Below are positions 8,272-17,118 of a DNA stretch of 64,000 nucleotides, one piece after another. The stretch covers positions 62,001 through 126,000 of the forward strand of contig CAZKBK010000004.1 of NCBI GenBank assembly GCA_964551035.1, read 5' to 3'. The first letter of the stretch is position 1; every line of letters begins with the position of its first letter. Origin of the DNA: Chryseosolibacter sp964551035. GTDB lineage: Bacteria; Bacteroidota; Bacteroidia; Cytophagales; Cyclobacteriaceae. A program made the translations under genes and the position numbers. The notes under the pieces were generated by a model that was not told the DNA's origin, ran no database searches, and saw only the letters and a program-made list of their open reading frames with translations.

Positions 8272-9489
8272 CTAGTAGTTGGCGCCGGCGCGGATCATGG
8301 CGCAACGGAAGCCGATGGTGGCGGTCGCCGAATCCTGATCCAGATACCTTCTCGTACCGGGAGACATCCAATATGCCACATCCTTCCACGAGCCACCCTT
8401 GTACACGCGCGCCCGGTCGGTGACGAGCGACGTAAAATTTTCAGGGTTTTCCGCCTTGTTGTCATAATTCCTGGCGTCATCGAGGAAACCATCGCGGCGG
8501 ATGGGGTTGAGGTCGTCAAAATCCTGGAATGACATCGGGCGATACACGTCCATCACCCATTCGCTCACGTTGCCGGCCATGTTGTAGAGGCCGTAATCGT
8601 TGGGTGGGAATTCGTAGATGTAAGTTGTAATCAGTGATCCATCGTTCAGGCGGCCGGCGATACCGGCATAGTCTCCGCGGCCGCGCTTGAAATTGGCCAG
8701 CATGTAACCCATCTGCTTTCCAAACGGATTCCGCACGGCGTGGCCATCCCACGGATAGATGCGCTGATGCGTCTGCATTTCGTCCAGCCACTGGGTGCCG
8801 ATGAGCGCCTGTGCGGCATACTCCCATTCGGCCTCGGTGGGCAGGCGGTAGGAGGGCACAACGAGACCGGATTCAAGCGGAATTCGGCCATCGCTTTCGG
8901 CGTACTCCTCGCCGGCATCCTGGGCGAGTTTAATGTTGACCGCCCGGGTACGCCACACCGCGTACTTGTTGGCCTGTTGCCAGGAAATCCCTACCACCGG
9001 GAAGTATCGGAATCCGGGATAGCGGAAGTAATGTTCAACGTAGGGATCATTGTAGGCGAGTTTTCCAACCCAGACCAAGGTATCGGGAAGCGCATTGGAG
9101 TAGGCATCCTGCGAAGAATCCTTGGCCAGGTAGTGAATGTATTCCAGCCAGTGAATGTTGGCGATTTCAGTTTCATCCATGTAAAACGACGCAACAGACA
9201 CCGTTCTTTCCAAGTTGTCGCGGTAGGACATGACATCCTCCTCAAACGAGCCCATCACGGCGCGGCCACCTTCAATAAACACCATGTTCGGCGCATCAGG
9301 CTGACCCTCGAAAGGGCTCACCATAAAGCCGCCCGCGTCTTCATCGTTGTAGGCCAATCCCGTAGCGGTACTCAGTTGCCCCGGGTTTGACGCGTTCGGT
9401 CTGCCTCCTCCTCCGCCGAATAATGAACAGGACGAAAGTGCCACTGATCCGGCAACGACATACAATAAAGCCCTGAAAGAATAGTTCAT
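8272..9489 (-). CDS. gldJ: GldJ-like gliding motility/T9SS lipoprotein (SUMF1 fold)
   Basis: A 405-residue lipoprotein with the lipobox LSSC (Cys21) and a formylglycine-generating-enzyme (SUMF1) fold. Fold hallmarks are the SWQQANKYAVWRT, RLPTEAEWEYAA, NVSEWVMDVYRP and GGSWKD motifs. The pairing of FYMDETEIANIHWLEYIHY with a C-terminal TRRYLDQD...ATIGFRC resembles GldJ more than GldK, but that distinction is from memory. GldJ is an outer-membrane lipoprotein needed to stabilise the gliding and type IX secretion machinery. The gene stands alone on its strand with its own terminator. It could instead be annotated simply as a SUMF1/EgtB/PvdO-family protein. Confidence 0.8.
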   Translation of the reverse strand: MNYSFRALLYVVAGSVALSSCSLFGGGGGRPNASNPGQLSTATGLAYNDEDAGGFMVSPFEGQPDAPNMVFIEGGRAVMGSFEEDVMSYRDNLERTVSVASFYMDETEIANIHWLEYIHYLAKDSSQDAYSNALPDTLVWVGKLAYNDPYVEHYFRYPGFRYFPVVGISWQQANKYAVWRTRAVNIKLAQDAGEEYAESDGRIPLESGLVVPSYRLPTEAEWEYAAQALIGTQWLDEMQTHQRIYPWDGHAVRNPFGKQMGYMLANFKRGRGDYAGIAGRLNDGSLITTYIYEFPPNDYGLYNMAGNVSEWVMDVYRPMSFQDFDDLNPIRRDGFLDDARNYDNKAENPENFTSLVTDRARVYKGGSWKDVAYWMSPGTRRYLDQDSATATIGFRCAMIRAGANY

Positions 9490-9769
9490 CTTGGTCTTAA
9501 GTTTAAAAACAAATGCTAATATAAGGAGATAATTAAATGTTTTCCAAGCAGTCGATTCTGATCGCTTGAATCTTTACCGGAACCCTTGAACCTGAAATCC
9601 GCAAGGTAGAACGAAGGATTCTTTGTTCTATTGTGTTTTGGGAATCCCGTGTCCAGAACTGGGAAGAAAAACGGCGAAAGATTGAACAAAAACTTCGATA
9701 AATAAACAAAGCAAGCGGCAAATTACAATTGGCACACTATTTCGTATCTATCGGCAAAATTGCCTAACC

Positions 9770-10021
9770 ATGTATACCCTGCAGGATTTTCGGATCATGC
9801 CATTCGAAAAGAAGTGTGATGTAATTACGTTTAATGCAAGTTATCTCTCACAACGGATTCTCGGCGATTGCAAAGTATTCCTATACCACGCGAATGAGTT
9901 CTTTATCGAGGTGTTTTATTCGCCCAAGCACCAAAAAGTTTTGATGATCAATGCGTTCGATAAGCCGATAGGCCTCGACCCCTATCTGGACAAGATCTCA
10001 CTGGCCGACCTTGACCGCTGA
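9770..10021 (+). CDS. Small conserved hypothetical protein
   Basis: An 83-residue soluble protein with no signal peptide and no domain I can name. Its codon use is like that of its neighbours and it starts with a clean ATG after a 280-base AT-rich gap. Its last 40 bases overlap the end of mfd on the other strand. From memory, small proteins of this type are conserved next to mfd in Cytophagales, which supports it being real. Function unknown. Confidence 0.7.
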   Translation: MYTLQDFRIMPFEKKCDVITFNASYLSQRILGDCKVFLYHANEFFIEVFYSPKHQKVLMINAFDKPIGLDPYLDKISLADLDR

Positions 10022-13000
10022 CTGCTCATTTGCGAGAGCAACTCAATAGCGGCGTCAACCGAACCGATATTCTGGATCACGAGCATGGCTTTGCCCGCGG
10101 AGTCCTTCATCTTGCATTGGCGCGGATGGAGTTGCACGAAGGCAACGATCTGGCCGAATGTGTCTGACTTGAAGTAGTCATCGCGGCCCGTAACGAAATA
10201 GGCCCGCAGGCGTTCGCCCTTCAGGCTAAGTTTTTCAAATCCAAGCGCTTCCCCCAGCCACCGCAGCCGAACGGTGTTGATAAGTTCGTTGACATTCGGG
10301 GGCAGCGGGCCGAACCGGTCGCGCACTTCCCGGCCGAAGTCCTGAAGTTCCTCCTCCGTCCTGATGCTATCGAGACGTGAATACAACTGTAGGCGTTCGC
10401 TGGTGTTGTTCACATACGAATCGGGAATGAGTATCTCCAGATCGGTCTCAATCACGCAATCCTGAACAATGAGTTTTGCTTTCTCCGCAAGCTCCGCCGC
10501 GAAGAGATCTTTGAAATCCGTTTCCTTCAGTTCCTGGATCGCGTCGTCAAGTATCTTGTGGTACGTTTCGAATCCGAGGTCGTTGATAAATCCGCTTTGC
10601 TCTGCGCCGAGAAGATTTCCCGCACCGCGGATATCCAGGTCGCGCATGGCCACCTTAAAACCGTCACCCAGTTCCGAAAACTCTTCAAGGGCGGCCAGCC
10701 GCTTTCTCGAATCGGAAGTAAGCAAAGACGCGGGCGGCGTAAGCAGGTAGCAGAAGGCTTTCTTGTTTGACCGGCCTACTCTTCCGCGCATCTGGTGGAG
10801 GTCGGACAAGCCGAACATGTGTGCGTGGTTGATGACAATGGTGTTGGCATTGGGGATGTCCAGGCCAGACTCGATAATATTGGTGGATACCAGCACGTCG
10901 TATTCACCGTCGATGAATTTGACCATCGCCTTTTCGAGTTTGTCACCGTCCATTTGTCCGTGCGCGATACCGATGCGGGCGTCGGGAACGAGTTTGAATA
11001 CGGTGTTGGCCAGCGACTCGATGTCGCTGATGCGGTTGTGGACGAAGAACACCTGCCCTCCCCTTCTCAACTCCAGGCTCACCGCGTCGCGTATGATCTT
11101 TTCGTCAAAGGTGTGCAATTCCGTAGTCACCGGTTGCCGGTTGGGCGGCGCGGTGGAAATGATACTCAGGTCCCGGGCGCCCATCAACGAAAAGTGCAGC
11201 GTTCTCGGGATCGGCGTCGCCGTCAGGGTCAACACGTCGACGCTGACACGCAACTCCTTCAACTTGTCTTTGACCTTTACGCCGAACTTTTGTTCTTCGT
11301 CAATGACCAGTAGTCCGAGGTCCTTGAACTTCACATCTTTACTCACGATCCGGTGGGTGCCGATGAGGATATTTACCTTTCCCTCATGGGTCTCCTGAAG
11401 GATGTTTTTAATCTCGCGGTCGGTCTTGAACCTGGAGACGTACTCGATGCGGATGGGGAAGGCGGAGAGGCGTTCGCTGAAGGTGCGATAGTGCTGCATG
11501 GCGAGGATGGTCGTGGGAACGAGTACGGCGACCTGCTTGCCTTCGGTTGCCGCCTTGAACGCAGCACGGATGGCGACTTCGGTTTTTCCAAATCCCACAT
11601 CTCCACAGACGAGGCGGTCCATGGGATGGGGTTGCTCCATGTCGTGCTTCACATCTTCGGTCGCCTTGGCCTGGTCAGGCGTGTCTTCATAAAGAAAAGA
11701 CGACTCGAGTTCTGCCTGGAGAAAACCGTCGTGACCGAACGGGTATCCCGGCGCTGTTTTTCGCTTCGCGTAAAGGCTAATCAGTTCACGCGCGATATCC
11801 TTTACGCGTTTTTTGGCGCGCGCCTTTTTCGTTTCCCATTCCTGCGTGCCGAGTTTGTTGACGACCGGCGGGCTTCCTTCCTTGCCGGCATACCGCGAGA
11901 CCTTGTGCAGGGAATGGATGCTCAGGTAGAGCAAATCGTCATCGCGGAACACCAGCCGGATGGCTTCCTGCTCGTGTCCGTTCACTTCCTTTTTTTCCAG
12001 CCCGGCAAACTTGGCCACGCCATAGTCTATGTGGGTGACAAAATCGCCCGGCTGCAGGGTCTGCAACTCGCGCAACGTGAGCGCTTTTGTGCGGGAGAAT
12101 TTCTCCCTGGCCCGGTACCGGTGAAAGCGTTCAAATATCTGGTGGTCGGTGTAACAGGCCACTTTCAGCATGGCATCAACGTAGCCCTGTCGCAGGGCAA
12201 TGTTTAGCGGCCTGAACTCGAGTTGTGGATTGATCTCTTCGAAGATACCTTTCAGCCGGTCGAGTTGTCGCGGCATGTCGGCCGCAATAATATTTCCGAA
12301 GCCGCGTGCCTGATGATCCATCAGGTCGTTGGAGAGTAGTTCGAAGTTCTTGTTGAATGAAGGCTGCGCCGATGATTGCCACTCGTGAACTTGCGCGCCC
12401 ATCAGGGAAAAGCGGTTTCCGAATTCGACGCACGTGAAGTTTTCACATCGCCCGGAGAAAGTAAGCGCCTGCTCAAACAGTTCCGCCGGACTGGAGACAA
12501 CCCTTGTGTTTCCGCTGGCCAGCAGGATCTGCTCAAACGACCCTTCCACTTTTTCAAAATTCTGCTGAATTACGTCGGTGGTGAGTTGGAGATCTTTAAA
12601 CCAAAGGCGCGTCTCCGGGGAGATGAACTCCAGCAACGACTGGCGTTCCTCCTGCACCAATCGCGTTTGCACATTAGGGATAATGCTTATGTGGTCGTGA
12701 TTTCCGACGGAAAGCTGTGAGCCCGGTTCGAATGACCGGATGCTGTCCACCTCGTCGCCAAAAAGTTCGACGCGGTAAGGCATCTCGTTGGCAAACGAGA
12801 AGATGTCGATGATGCCACCTCGAACAGCAAACTGGCCGGGTTCATAAACAAAATCCGTCTTCTCGAATTCAAAGTTGTGGAGGAACTCCTCGAGAAAGGA
12901 AACATCGAGCTTTTCCTTCAAGGCAATGTTGAAAGTGTTGTTGGCCAGCGACCGCTTGTTGATCACCTTTTCACCCAACGCTTCCGGATAAGTCACCACA

Positions 13001-13359
13001 ATATCGGGCGCTTTCTTATTGGCAAGGTGGTTAAGGACCTCTGCGCGCATAAGGATGTTGGCATTCTCGATGTCGTCAAACTCGTAGGGGCGTTTGTATG
13101 ACATTGGAAAGAGCAACACCTCCCGTTCGAGAAGGTTCTGGAGATCATTTTGAAAATAGGCGGCTTCTTCGCGATCCTGGAGCGTTACCAGGTAGTCTTG
13201 CGGATGGAGTTTGAAGCAGGCGGCGAGAAGGACGGCGTCGAGACTTCCCGACAGGCCCTTGATGAGGACATTCTTGCGATCGGACGCTTTGATCCCTGCG
13301 GCAACGGTCCTGACTAAACCATCCGCGCGATACATCCCAAGAAAATCACTCGCCCTCAC
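9982..13359 (-). CDS. mfd: Transcription-repair coupling factor Mfd
   Basis: Mfd removes RNA polymerase stalled at DNA lesions and recruits UvrA for nucleotide excision repair. The 1125-residue protein has the UvrB-homology region at the N-terminus, the CarD-like RNA polymerase interaction domain around 430-510, and the two RecA-like helicase domains. The Walker A motif GDVGFGKT is near residue 590, the Walker B box is DEEQ, and motif VI is MRGRVGRSNKKAF. The C-terminal TRCF domain is complete. The start ATG at 13359 is preceded by a TATATTTG promoter element. Confidence 0.97.
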   Translation of the reverse strand: MRASDFLGMYRADGLVRTVAAGIKASDRKNVLIKGLSGSLDAVLLAACFKLHPQDYLVTLQDREEAAYFQNDLQNLLEREVLLFPMSYKRPYEFDDIENANILMRAEVLNHLANKKAPDIVVTYPEALGEKVINKRSLANNTFNIALKEKLDVSFLEEFLHNFEFEKTDFVYEPGQFAVRGGIIDIFSFANEMPYRVELFGDEVDSIRSFEPGSQLSVGNHDHISIIPNVQTRLVQEERQSLLEFISPETRLWFKDLQLTTDVIQQNFEKVEGSFEQILLASGNTRVVSSPAELFEQALTFSGRCENFTCVEFGNRFSLMGAQVHEWQSSAQPSFNKNFELLSNDLMDHQARGFGNIIAADMPRQLDRLKGIFEEINPQLEFRPLNIALRQGYVDAMLKVACYTDHQIFERFHRYRAREKFSRTKALTLRELQTLQPGDFVTHIDYGVAKFAGLEKKEVNGHEQEAIRLVFRDDDLLYLSIHSLHKVSRYAGKEGSPPVVNKLGTQEWETKKARAKKRVKDIARELISLYAKRKTAPGYPFGHDGFLQAELESSFLYEDTPDQAKATEDVKHDMEQPHPMDRLVCGDVGFGKTEVAIRAAFKAATEGKQVAVLVPTTILAMQHYRTFSERLSAFPIRIEYVSRFKTDREIKNILQETHEGKVNILIGTHRIVSKDVKFKDLGLLVIDEEQKFGVKVKDKLKELRVSVDVLTLTATPIPRTLHFSLMGARDLSIISTAPPNRQPVTTELHTFDEKIIRDAVSLELRRGGQVFFVHNRISDIESLANTVFKLVPDARIGIAHGQMDGDKLEKAMVKFIDGEYDVLVSTNIIESGLDIPNANTIVINHAHMFGLSDLHQMRGRVGRSNKKAFCYLLTPPASLLTSDSRKRLAALEEFSELGDGFKVAMRDLDIRGAGNLLGAEQSGFINDLGFETYHKILDDAIQELKETDFKDLFAAELAEKAKLIVQDCVIETDLEILIPDSYVNNTSERLQLYSRLDSIRTEEELQDFGREVRDRFGPLPPNVNELINTVRLRWLGEALGFEKLSLKGERLRAYFVTGRDDYFKSDTFGQIVAFVQLHPRQCKMKDSAGKAMLVIQNIGSVDAAIELLSQMSSQRSRSASEILSR

Positions 13360-13408
13360 TGATCGCGATTCGTCCTTTGTTTCCCAATTGTGTTAGCGGG
13401 GAAAGTCG

Positions 13409-13416
13409 CAAATATA
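13409..13416 (-). promoter_or_regulatory. Bacteroidota -7 promoter element before mfd
   Basis: The minus strand reads TATATTTG, an exact TAnnTTTG match, 50 bases before the mfd start. No well-spaced TTG at -33 is visible. Confidence 0.4.
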
Positions 13417-13460
13417 GGGCGACGTAAACCAATCCCCGACGTCTTCTGGATATATTTCCA

Positions 13461-13468
13461 TAATTTTG
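13461..13468 (+). promoter_or_regulatory. Bacteroidota -7 promoter element
   Basis: TAATTTTG matches TAnnTTTG 47 bases before the small membrane protein gene at 13515. The -33 TTG is not apparent. Confidence 0.4.
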
Positions 13469-13514
13469 ATGCCGCGTCGGATGGCGGTCGACGGCGCGTG
13501 CTAACCGACCCGGC

Positions 13515-13718
13515 ATGGATTTTCTGCGACGGCTTTTTTTATATGTGGGAATTGTTTCGCTGCTGGCCCTGCTCATCGGATTGTACAGGCCGTGGGTGAC
13601 CTTGTGGTGGGAAGACATGCAGACCCGCAGAAAGGTGATCAAACTTTATGGTACGGTCGCGGTAGCAAGCTATTGCGCGTACTGGATATTAACCTGGATA
13701 ATTGAATCACGAAGATGA
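13515..13718 (+). CDS. Small membrane protein
   Basis: A 67-residue protein with two hydrophobic segments (about 8-24 and 46-62) joined by a short charged loop containing RRK. I do not recognise the family. It is likely real because its stop overlaps the start of the next gene by four bases (ATGA) and a TAATTTTG promoter element precedes it. The close coupling suggests it works with the thioredoxin-like lipoprotein downstream at the cell envelope. Confidence 0.7.
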   Translation: MDFLRRLFLYVGIVSLLALLIGLYRPWVTLWWEDMQTRRKVIKLYGTVAVASYCAYWILTWIIESRR

Positions 13719-14200
13719 GAACAAAAATTTTCATGGGCCTCGTGGCCGGCCTTGTGTTGCTTGCATGCGGACGGAACCGCCCGCCGGAGGAACAGTCAGG
13801 ACCAAATGAACTTCCGTACATGGAAATACGGCTTTTGAATGGCGACACCATCGACGCCAGGTCATTGGAAACGGAACGCGTTGCGATTGTGCTGTTCCAG
13901 CCCGACTGCGATCATTGCCAGCGGGAAGCGGCACAGATTCGCGAACACCTGAACGCCTTTGAAGATTACAAACTCTACTTCGTCTCCTCGTCAGGAGGTC
14001 CCGAGGTGGGACAGTTTGCCGCAACCTATGGTTTGGAAGGTCACGACAATGTCATATTCGGCGTGACCACGGTGCAAAGCATTCTGGACAACTACGGGGC
14101 GATCCAGGCGCCCTCAATGTACATCTATTCAAAGGGAGGCGCCCTCGTTCAGGCGCTGAACGGCGAAGTCGACATCTCGGTAATACTCAAATATCTGTAA
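13715..14200 (+). CDS. Thioredoxin-like lipoprotein
   Basis: A 161-residue envelope lipoprotein: N-terminal hydrophobic segment, lipobox LLAC with Cys18, then a thioredoxin-like fold with the redox motif CDHC at 65-68, within FQPDCDHCQRE. This motif and layout are typical of TlpA/AhpC-like reductases exported by Bacteroidota. The substrate is unknown. Its start overlaps the stop of the small membrane protein by four bases. It ends two bases before the convergent methyltransferase gene, so no separate terminator is visible. Confidence 0.85.
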   Translation: MRTKIFMGLVAGLVLLACGRNRPPEEQSGPNELPYMEIRLLNGDTIDARSLETERVAIVLFQPDCDHCQREAAQIREHLNAFEDYKLYFVSSSGGPEVGQFAATYGLEGHDNVIFGVTTVQSILDNYGAIQAPSMYIYSKGGALVQALNGEVDISVILKYL

Positions 14201-14202
14201 AA

Positions 14203-15408
14203 CTATTTCAGGCGGGATGCGACGGCGACAAATTTTTTCGTCATCCCGGAAAACGCGAGGAGGAATTTCTCGCCCCCATCGTTGATTCCGGCTTTCATTT
14301 TTAACGCATCGGGTTGGAGCGGATAGTTCCTGACAACCACGTTTGCTTTCCCGTCCGGGAAATGGATGCGCAACATTTTTCGATCGGGCTTCACCAGGTG
14401 CTCAACCAGAAAGACCCTGCCGGGAAAATCCGCCCTGAGCGTGCTATCCGTGTACAGATGCGTATTGGGATGTACTTTCCTAAGTCCGAATGCGCTGGCA
14501 ATCGATTTGAAAGCGCCGGCCTTGAGGATCGCGGCGTTCGGTTCATATAAGTAACGCCCGGGGTCGGCATAAACCGGATTCGATGAAGCTTCCATGTCCC
14601 GATCCATCTTGTAGGTCTCGCTCGCGCCGTCCGAGAGAAGATTCACGGCTTCAATTTCAGAACGGCCGCTAAATCCCTGCTCGCTCAGGAACAGCAGTTC
14701 CTTCATTTCATTTTCGACGGCGAGCACGACCACGCGCCTGGTAAATGGAAGCTCCGCAAGGGCCTTGCTGATGTCGAGGAACGGCGACGCTTTTAGAAGC
14801 AGCCACCGTGCTTTCGCAAGGATCTCATGTTGGAGGGAGACAATGTCAGGTGAGGCATCCGACAACCTGAAGGATCTTTTACCTTCGCCCCGGCGGGATG
14901 GGTCGATCATGACGAACCCGACAGGATGGGCTAGCTGACGAAGAAAATCACCGGCCGTAGACGCGTGGTATTGGATGTTGTTGGCTCCCAGTTGCCGATG
15001 GTTGTGCGCGACGATCGGCAACAGTTCAGCGTCCGGCTCGACGTAGTGGAATTGGGAAAACTGTTTCGCAAGAAAAAAGGAATCGATCCCGAAACCGCCT
15101 GTGAGATCCACCCCCCGGGCGTCACCGCCCTCCAGGCCCGGCAGCCCCGATAGGAGTGCCGCCTTATAACTGGCGGTGGCCTCCGATGAAGCCTGTTCGA
15201 GGTTCACGGAGGGCGGATAAACAATGTCGGCTGTGTTGTAAAGAAGCGGAAACTTCCTGCGTGCTTTTCTTCGGCCGGAGATTTGGGTGGCGAGCTGCGC
15301 TGCGGATACACCATCAATCACGTTTCCGCTGAGGGCGATCTGCTGCACATCGTCGTGCTCGTGGTCGCGAATGAATTTCTGAACGTTGGGTAAGCGTAGG
15401 TCTTCCAC
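14203..15408 (-). CDS. Class I SAM methyltransferase with THUMP-like C-terminus
   Basis: A 401-residue protein with an N-terminal helical part and a Rossmann methyltransferase core. Motif I is VDLTGGFGIDS (about 100-110), and a DPSRRG motif (about residue 168) stands where N6-methyltransferases have DPPY. The C-terminal THUMP-like domain contains NAAILKAGAF. This layout matches a Bacteroidota family annotated as class I methyltransferase with a THUMP-like domain. A nucleic-acid, probably RNA, substrate is inferred and not shown. It is transcribed divergently from the YhiN-like flavoprotein gene. Confidence 0.85.
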   Translation of the reverse strand: MEDLRLPNVQKFIRDHEHDDVQQIALSGNVIDGVSAAQLATQISGRRKARRKFPLLYNTADIVYPPSVNLEQASSEATASYKAALLSGLPGLEGGDARGVDLTGGFGIDSFFLAKQFSQFHYVEPDAELLPIVAHNHRQLGANNIQYHASTAGDFLRQLAHPVGFVMIDPSRRGEGKRSFRLSDASPDIVSLQHEILAKARWLLLKASPFLDISKALAELPFTRRVVVLAVENEMKELLFLSEQGFSGRSEIEAVNLLSDGASETYKMDRDMEASSNPVYADPGRYLYEPNAAILKAGAFKSIASAFGLRKVHPNTHLYTDSTLRADFPGRVFLVEHLVKPDRKMLRIHFPDGKANVVVRNYPLQPDALKMKAGINDGGEKFLLAFSGMTKKFVAVASRLK

Positions 15409-15507
15409 TTTGAGTTTGCGGTGTTCCGTAGCCGGATCGGAAATGTATGAAATATCCGGCGAAGGGATTTAATGAGCAACCGCGGCGCAACACAACGAAA
15501 GGGAAAA

Positions 15508-15537
15508 TTGTACGAAGGCGGCCGCGTAGTATGTTTG
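15508..15537 (+). promoter_or_regulatory. Strong Bacteroidota promoter, probably leaderless
   Basis: TTG (15508-15510) is followed after 19 bases by TATGTTTG (15530-15537), an exact consensus promoter. The ATG of the flavoprotein gene begins only four bases after the last G. The predicted transcript start therefore falls at or within a base or two of the start codon. Confidence 0.6.
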
Positions 15538-15540
15538 TGA

Positions 15541-16815
15541 ATGGAAAACCGGGAGTTGTATGATCTGGTCGTTATTGGCGGGGGCGCCGCCGGCTTTTAC
15601 GGCGCCGTCCAGGCCACCGAGATGATGCCCGGTATCCGGGTTGTCATCCTCGAGAAATCGAACAAACTGCTGTCCAAGGTCAGAATTTCCGGCGGCGGGC
15701 GGTGCAATGTGACGCACGATTGCAGGGAGCCGGCAAAGCTATCGAAGCATTACCCGCGGGGAGAGAGATTTCTCAAGCGGCTGTTTCGCCATTATGGCGT
15801 CTCTGACGCGATCGGATGGTTTGAAAGAAACGGCGTGCCTCTGAAAGTGGAGGCCGATGGAAGAATGTTTCCAGTGACCGATAATTCGGAAACCATCATC
15901 GCGTGCCTCATGCAAAGGGCACTCGCCGCCGGCGTCCGCGTCAATGCCGGCGAAGCGGTCACGGCCATGGCTAAGACGGCCGGCGAATTTACGGTCAGTT
16001 GCCACTCCGGTCATTCCTTTCGTTCGAAAACGGTCCTCGTGGCTACGGGAGGGAATGCTTCACCCCGATTTTATGACTGGATCTCAGCTACGGACCATAC
16101 GGTCGTCTCACCCATCCCGTCGCTTTTTACCTTTAACGACGCGGAAAAATTGTTCGCGGACCTTATGGGCGTGAGCGTTCCCGGTGCCGAAGTGCGGATT
16201 GCGGGACAGAATTTTTCGCAGACTGGCCCGGTGCTTATCACGCATTGGGGTCTAAGCGGTCCTGCGGTGATCAAGCTATCCGCGTGGGCAGCCGCGCATC
16301 TTCATGCCGTTGGCTACGATTTTACAGCGCTGGTAAGCTGGGTCGGCAAGGCGAAGGAAGAGGAAATGCGGGCGTTTCTTGAAGCGCAACGACATGCGCA
16401 CGCCAGGCAAAAGGTTATCACTAACCCACGCTTCGCCCTTCCGCAACGGCTGTGGGTGCGTCTCTGTGAACTTGCGGGTGTGGAACCGCAGGTGATCTGG
16501 TCGGAGCTGCCCAGGCGGAATCTAAACCGCCTGGTTGAATTTCTTATCCGATGTCCTTTCCGGATCAAAGGTAAAACTACTTTTAAGGAAGAGTTTGTTA
16601 CCTGTGGGGGCGTCGACCTGGCGCAGGTGGACGAGGTCACCATGGAAAGTAACCGCATGCCCGGACTTTACTTTGCCGGCGAAGTGCTGAATATGGATGG
16701 CGAAACCGGAGGCTTCAACTTTCAGGCGGCGTGGACAACCGCTTTCATCGCAGCGCGGGCCATCACCGGCGCGTTGATTAGCGCCAAAGACGACCGGTAC
16801 CCCAAGGTGCGTTAG
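15541..16815 (+). CDS. BaiN/YhiN (HI0933) family flavoprotein
   Basis: A 424-residue NAD(P)/FAD-dependent oxidoreductase. The dinucleotide-binding motif GGGAAG is at 13-18, the family signature GGGRCNVT at 51-58, and the C-terminal FAD motif is FAGEVLNMDGETGG near residue 380. The HI0933 family includes BaiN-type ene reductases; most members have no known substrate. The length is typical and all landmarks are intact. It has a consensus promoter directly before the ATG, suggesting a leaderless mRNA. Confidence 0.9.
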   Translation: MENRELYDLVVIGGGAAGFYGAVQATEMMPGIRVVILEKSNKLLSKVRISGGGRCNVTHDCREPAKLSKHYPRGERFLKRLFRHYGVSDAIGWFERNGVPLKVEADGRMFPVTDNSETIIACLMQRALAAGVRVNAGEAVTAMAKTAGEFTVSCHSGHSFRSKTVLVATGGNASPRFYDWISATDHTVVSPIPSLFTFNDAEKLFADLMGVSVPGAEVRIAGQNFSQTGPVLITHWGLSGPAVIKLSAWAAAHLHAVGYDFTALVSWVGKAKEEEMRAFLEAQRHAHARQKVITNPRFALPQRLWVRLCELAGVEPQVIWSELPRRNLNRLVEFLIRCPFRIKGKTTFKEEFVTCGGVDLAQVDEVTMESNRMPGLYFAGEVLNMDGETGGFNFQAAWTTAFIAARAITGALISAKDDRYPKVR

Positions 16816-16891
16816 CCGCGTTTTCCATAATGACCGGGCTTACGGTTTTTTCCGCTTTTGTAAAAAATCCTTTAAGGGTGCCGTTCAATAA

Positions 16892-17059
16892 TTTTATATT
16901 TCTCCAGCAACAACGTCTCTATCGGTCGGCTTCCGCCCAAAGCGCCGTTTGGCAAAGGCGCACATCCGGTATGAAGACATGACCCTCGTGCTGGTAGGCG
17001 ACGAGAAAGAACTTGAAAAACAAATCAAGGCGCACGAAGACGCCCTGAAGATCAAATAA
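16892..17059 (+). pseudogene. Possible C-terminal remnant of an M16 (insulinase-like) peptidase
   Basis: A 55-codon open stretch ends in a frame containing EDMTLVLVGDEKELEKQI followed by a short Lys-rich tail and TAA. The VLVGD turn near the C-terminus is how M16-family zinc proteases often end. Nothing upstream encodes the rest of such a protein and I see no start codon in a sensible place. A perfect terminator follows 25 bases later. I read this as the tail of a deleted gene that kept its terminator; it could also be a small unannotated gene. Confidence 0.35.
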
Positions 17060-17084
17060 CACCCACAGCGGGATTTTACAGGTT

Positions 17085-17118
17085 GAAGTCAGGCAGCAGT
17101 GCCTGACTTCTTTTTTTT
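17085..17118 (+). terminator. Intrinsic terminator
   Basis: A perfect 11-base stem (17085-17095 with 17100-17110) around the loop GCAG is followed by a T8 run. It points in the plus direction, behind the M16-like remnant. It abuts the end of the convergent permease gene. Confidence 0.85.

Noticed and set aside
8272..9489. Sulfatase-modifying (FGE) enzyme activity for the SUMF1-fold lipoprotein
   Set aside because: No sulfatase is nearby and the sequence fits the gliding-motility lipoprotein branch better.
11353..12207. 284-codon plus-strand frame inside mfd
   Set aside because: Shadow of the mfd helicase region caused by high GC content; mfd motifs continue through it unbroken.
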